Positions 62,764 to 64,000 of a DNA stretch of 64,000 nt are shown one piece after another; position 1 is the first letter of the stretch, and each line of letters opens with the position of its first letter. The position numbers and the translations under genes are program-made. Source of the DNA: CAMDPA01 sp964574325 (GTDB lineage: Bacteria > Pseudomonadota > Alphaproteobacteria > Rhizobiales > Hyphomicrobiaceae); assembly GCA_964574325.1 (NCBI GenBank), contig CAZNMY010000003.1, positions 72,010-136,009 on the forward strand, in the 5' to 3' direction. Below the pieces are notes generated by a model, which was not told where the DNA came from, made no database searches, and was given only the letters and a program-made list of their open reading frames with translations.

Positions 62764-64000
62764 ATGACCGAATCTGCGGCCGCCAAAACGACGCCTCCTA
62801 TGGACGATTACGGTGCTGACAGCATCAAGATGCTGAAGGGCCTGGACGCCGTCCGAAAGCGTCCAGGCATGTACATCGGCGACACGGATGATGGCTCTGG
62901 CCTCCATCATATGATCTACGAGGTCGTCGACAACGCGGTCGACGAGGTGCTGGCCGGCCATGCCAACCAGTGCGAGGTGACGCTCAACGCCGACGGCTCG
63001 TGCACCGTGCGCGACGACGGCCGCGGCATCCCGACGGGCATCAAGAACGACGACGACAACGATCCCAAGCGGTCCGCCGCCGAAATCGTGTTCACCGAGC
63101 TTCATGCCGGCGGCAAGTTCGACCAGAACTCCTACAAGGTTTCCGGGGGCCTGCACGGCGTCGGCGTTTCGGTCGTGAACGCGCTGTCGACATGGCTGCG
63201 CTGCCGCATCTGGCGCGAAGGCAAGGAGCACTACATCGAGTTCCGCGACGGCGTCGCGACGGCGCCCTTGAAGGTCGTCGGAGACGGCAATGGGGGCCGC
63301 GGCACCGAGGTGTCGTTCCTGCCGAGCCCCGCCACTTTTACGAAAGTCGAATTCGACTACATGACGCTGGAGCATCGCCTGCGCGAGCTGGCGTTTCTCA
63401 ACTCCGGCGCCAGGATCGTTCTGACCGACGCGCGTCATGCCGACGTGAAGCGCGAGGAGTTGATGTACGAAGGAGGCACGGCCGCGTTCGTCCGCTATCT
63501 CGACCGCTCCAAGAAAGGTGCGATCGACGAGCCGCTGATGGTCACAGGCGACAAGGACGGAATCACAGTCGAGGTCGCGCTGTGGTGGAACGACAGCTAC
63601 CACGAGAACATGCTGTGCTTCACCAACAATATTCCGCAGCGCGATGGCGGCACGCACTTGGCCGGCTTCCGCGCGGCGCTGACGCGCGTCATCAACAAGT
63701 ATTACGAAGAGAGCGGCCTCTCGAAGAAGGAGAAGGTCGCGATCACGGGCGACGACGCCCGCGAAGGCCTCACCTGCGTCCTCTCCGTCAAGGTGCCCGA
63801 TCCGAAATTCTCGAGCCAGACCAAGGACAAGCTGGTCTCATCGGAAGTGAAGCCCGTCGTCGAGAACGTCGTCGGCGAGCACCTCGGCGCCTGGTTCGAG
63901 GAGCACCCGAAGGAAGCCAAGCTCATCCTTGCCAAGATCGTCGAGGCCGCTCTCGCCCGCGAGGCCGCCCGCAAGGCCCGCGAGCTGACCCGCCGCAAGG
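62764..64000 (+). CDS. gyrB: DNA gyrase subunit B (3' end cut by window)
   Basis: I translated 412 codons from ATG 62764; the frame is open to the window end, about half of the usual 800 residues. It holds the GHKL ATPase: MLKGLDAVRKRPGMYIGDTD (20 residues), HHMIYEVVDNAVDEVLAGHA (20 residues), DDGRGIPTG, and GGLHGVGVSVVNALS, then the transducer region with FTNNIPQRDGGTHLAGFR. The ATP site is intact. A 159-base gap before it carries the promoter. Confidence 0.97.
   Translation, partial: MTESAAAKTTPPMDDYGADSIKMLKGLDAVRKRPGMYIGDTDDGSGLHHMIYEVVDNAVDEVLAGHANQCEVTLNADGSCTVRDDGRGIPTGIKNDDDNDPKRSAAEIVFTELHAGGKFDQNSYKVSGGLHGVGVSVVNALSTWLRCRIWREGKEHYIEFRDGVATAPLKVVGDGNGGRGTEVSFLPSPATFTKVEFDYMTLEHRLRELAFLNSGARIVLTDARHADVKREELMYEGGTAAFVRYLDRSKKGAIDEPLMVTGDKDGITVEVALWWNDSYHENMLCFTNNIPQRDGGTHLAGFRAALTRVINKYYEESGLSKKEKVAITGDDAREGLTCVLSVKVPDPKFSSQTKDKLVSSEVKPVVENVVGEHLGAWFEEHPKEAKLILAKIVEAALAREAARKARELTRRK

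Noticed and set aside
61255..63657. An 800-codon open frame on the minus strand across recF and gyrB
   Set aside because: It is antisense to two highly conserved genes and arises from GC-rich third positions; its composition is not protein-like.

Overview
The window reads as chromosomal DNA, close to the replication origin, of a GC-rich alphaproteobacterium of the order Hyphomicrobiales (Rhizobiales). The evidence is the ChvI/ChvG two-component pair followed by a short alphaproteobacterial-type HPr kinase, a mannose-type EIIA, HPr and S-adenosylhomocysteinase; a hrcA-grpE pair; a phasin; and a right end carrying rpsT, dnaA, dnaN, recF and gyrB on one strand. Genus cannot be fixed by eye. No rRNA, tRNA, CRISPR array, phage or intact insertion sequence was recognised.

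Layout. 1-8.4 kb: the end of a HugZ-like flavoprotein gene, the chvI-chvG-hprK-EIIA-HPr regulatory block, a TadG-like protein and ahcY. 8.4-17.4 kb: a Bug/TctC binding protein, the CCA-adding enzyme with a CoA-pyrophosphatase-type Nudix hydrolase, small regulators (Lrp, MarR) beside MAPEG and thioesterase genes, MoaB, a membrane adenylate/guanylate cyclase and a TauD-like oxygenase. 17.4-23.9 kb: an RND efflux pair and a malonyl-CoA synthetase. 24-29.5 kb: a five-gene module joining an inner-membrane OmpA-domain protein, a small coiled-coil protein, a Ras-like GTPase, a histidine kinase and a lone receiver; this is the best candidate for an undescribed system. 29.5-37.1 kb: minus-strand metabolic genes (PaaK-like ligase, panE, ptsP, lysC, MFS). 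37.5-44.4 kb: a membrane protein, a RecD/Pif1-like helicase, a phasin, a GNAT, grpE-hrcA and secreted proteins. 44.8-50.7 kb: a large AsmA protein, a frameshifted Rieske dioxygenase pair and several palindromic repeats. 50.9-55.6 kb: a carbamoyltransferase, DUF5989 and SxtJ cluster in which the SxtJ gene is duplicated almost perfectly around an AT-richer SGNH-hydrolase gene. 55.9-64 kb: rpsT, a non-coding stretch with DnaA-box-like sites, a rhodanese gene, dnaA, dnaN, an out-of-place small membrane-protein gene, recF and the start of gyrB.

How parts may work together. hprK, EIIA, HPr and ptsP (EI-Ntr) form a regulatory phosphotransferase chain with no sugar permease in view, next to the ChvG/ChvI envelope-stress pair. 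In the 24-29.5 kb module the OmpA domain should sit in the periplasm, where it could hold peptidoglycan. Its large cytoplasmic N-terminal part, the GTPase, the kinase and the receiver would then carry the signal inside; this is inference from gene order and domain layout.
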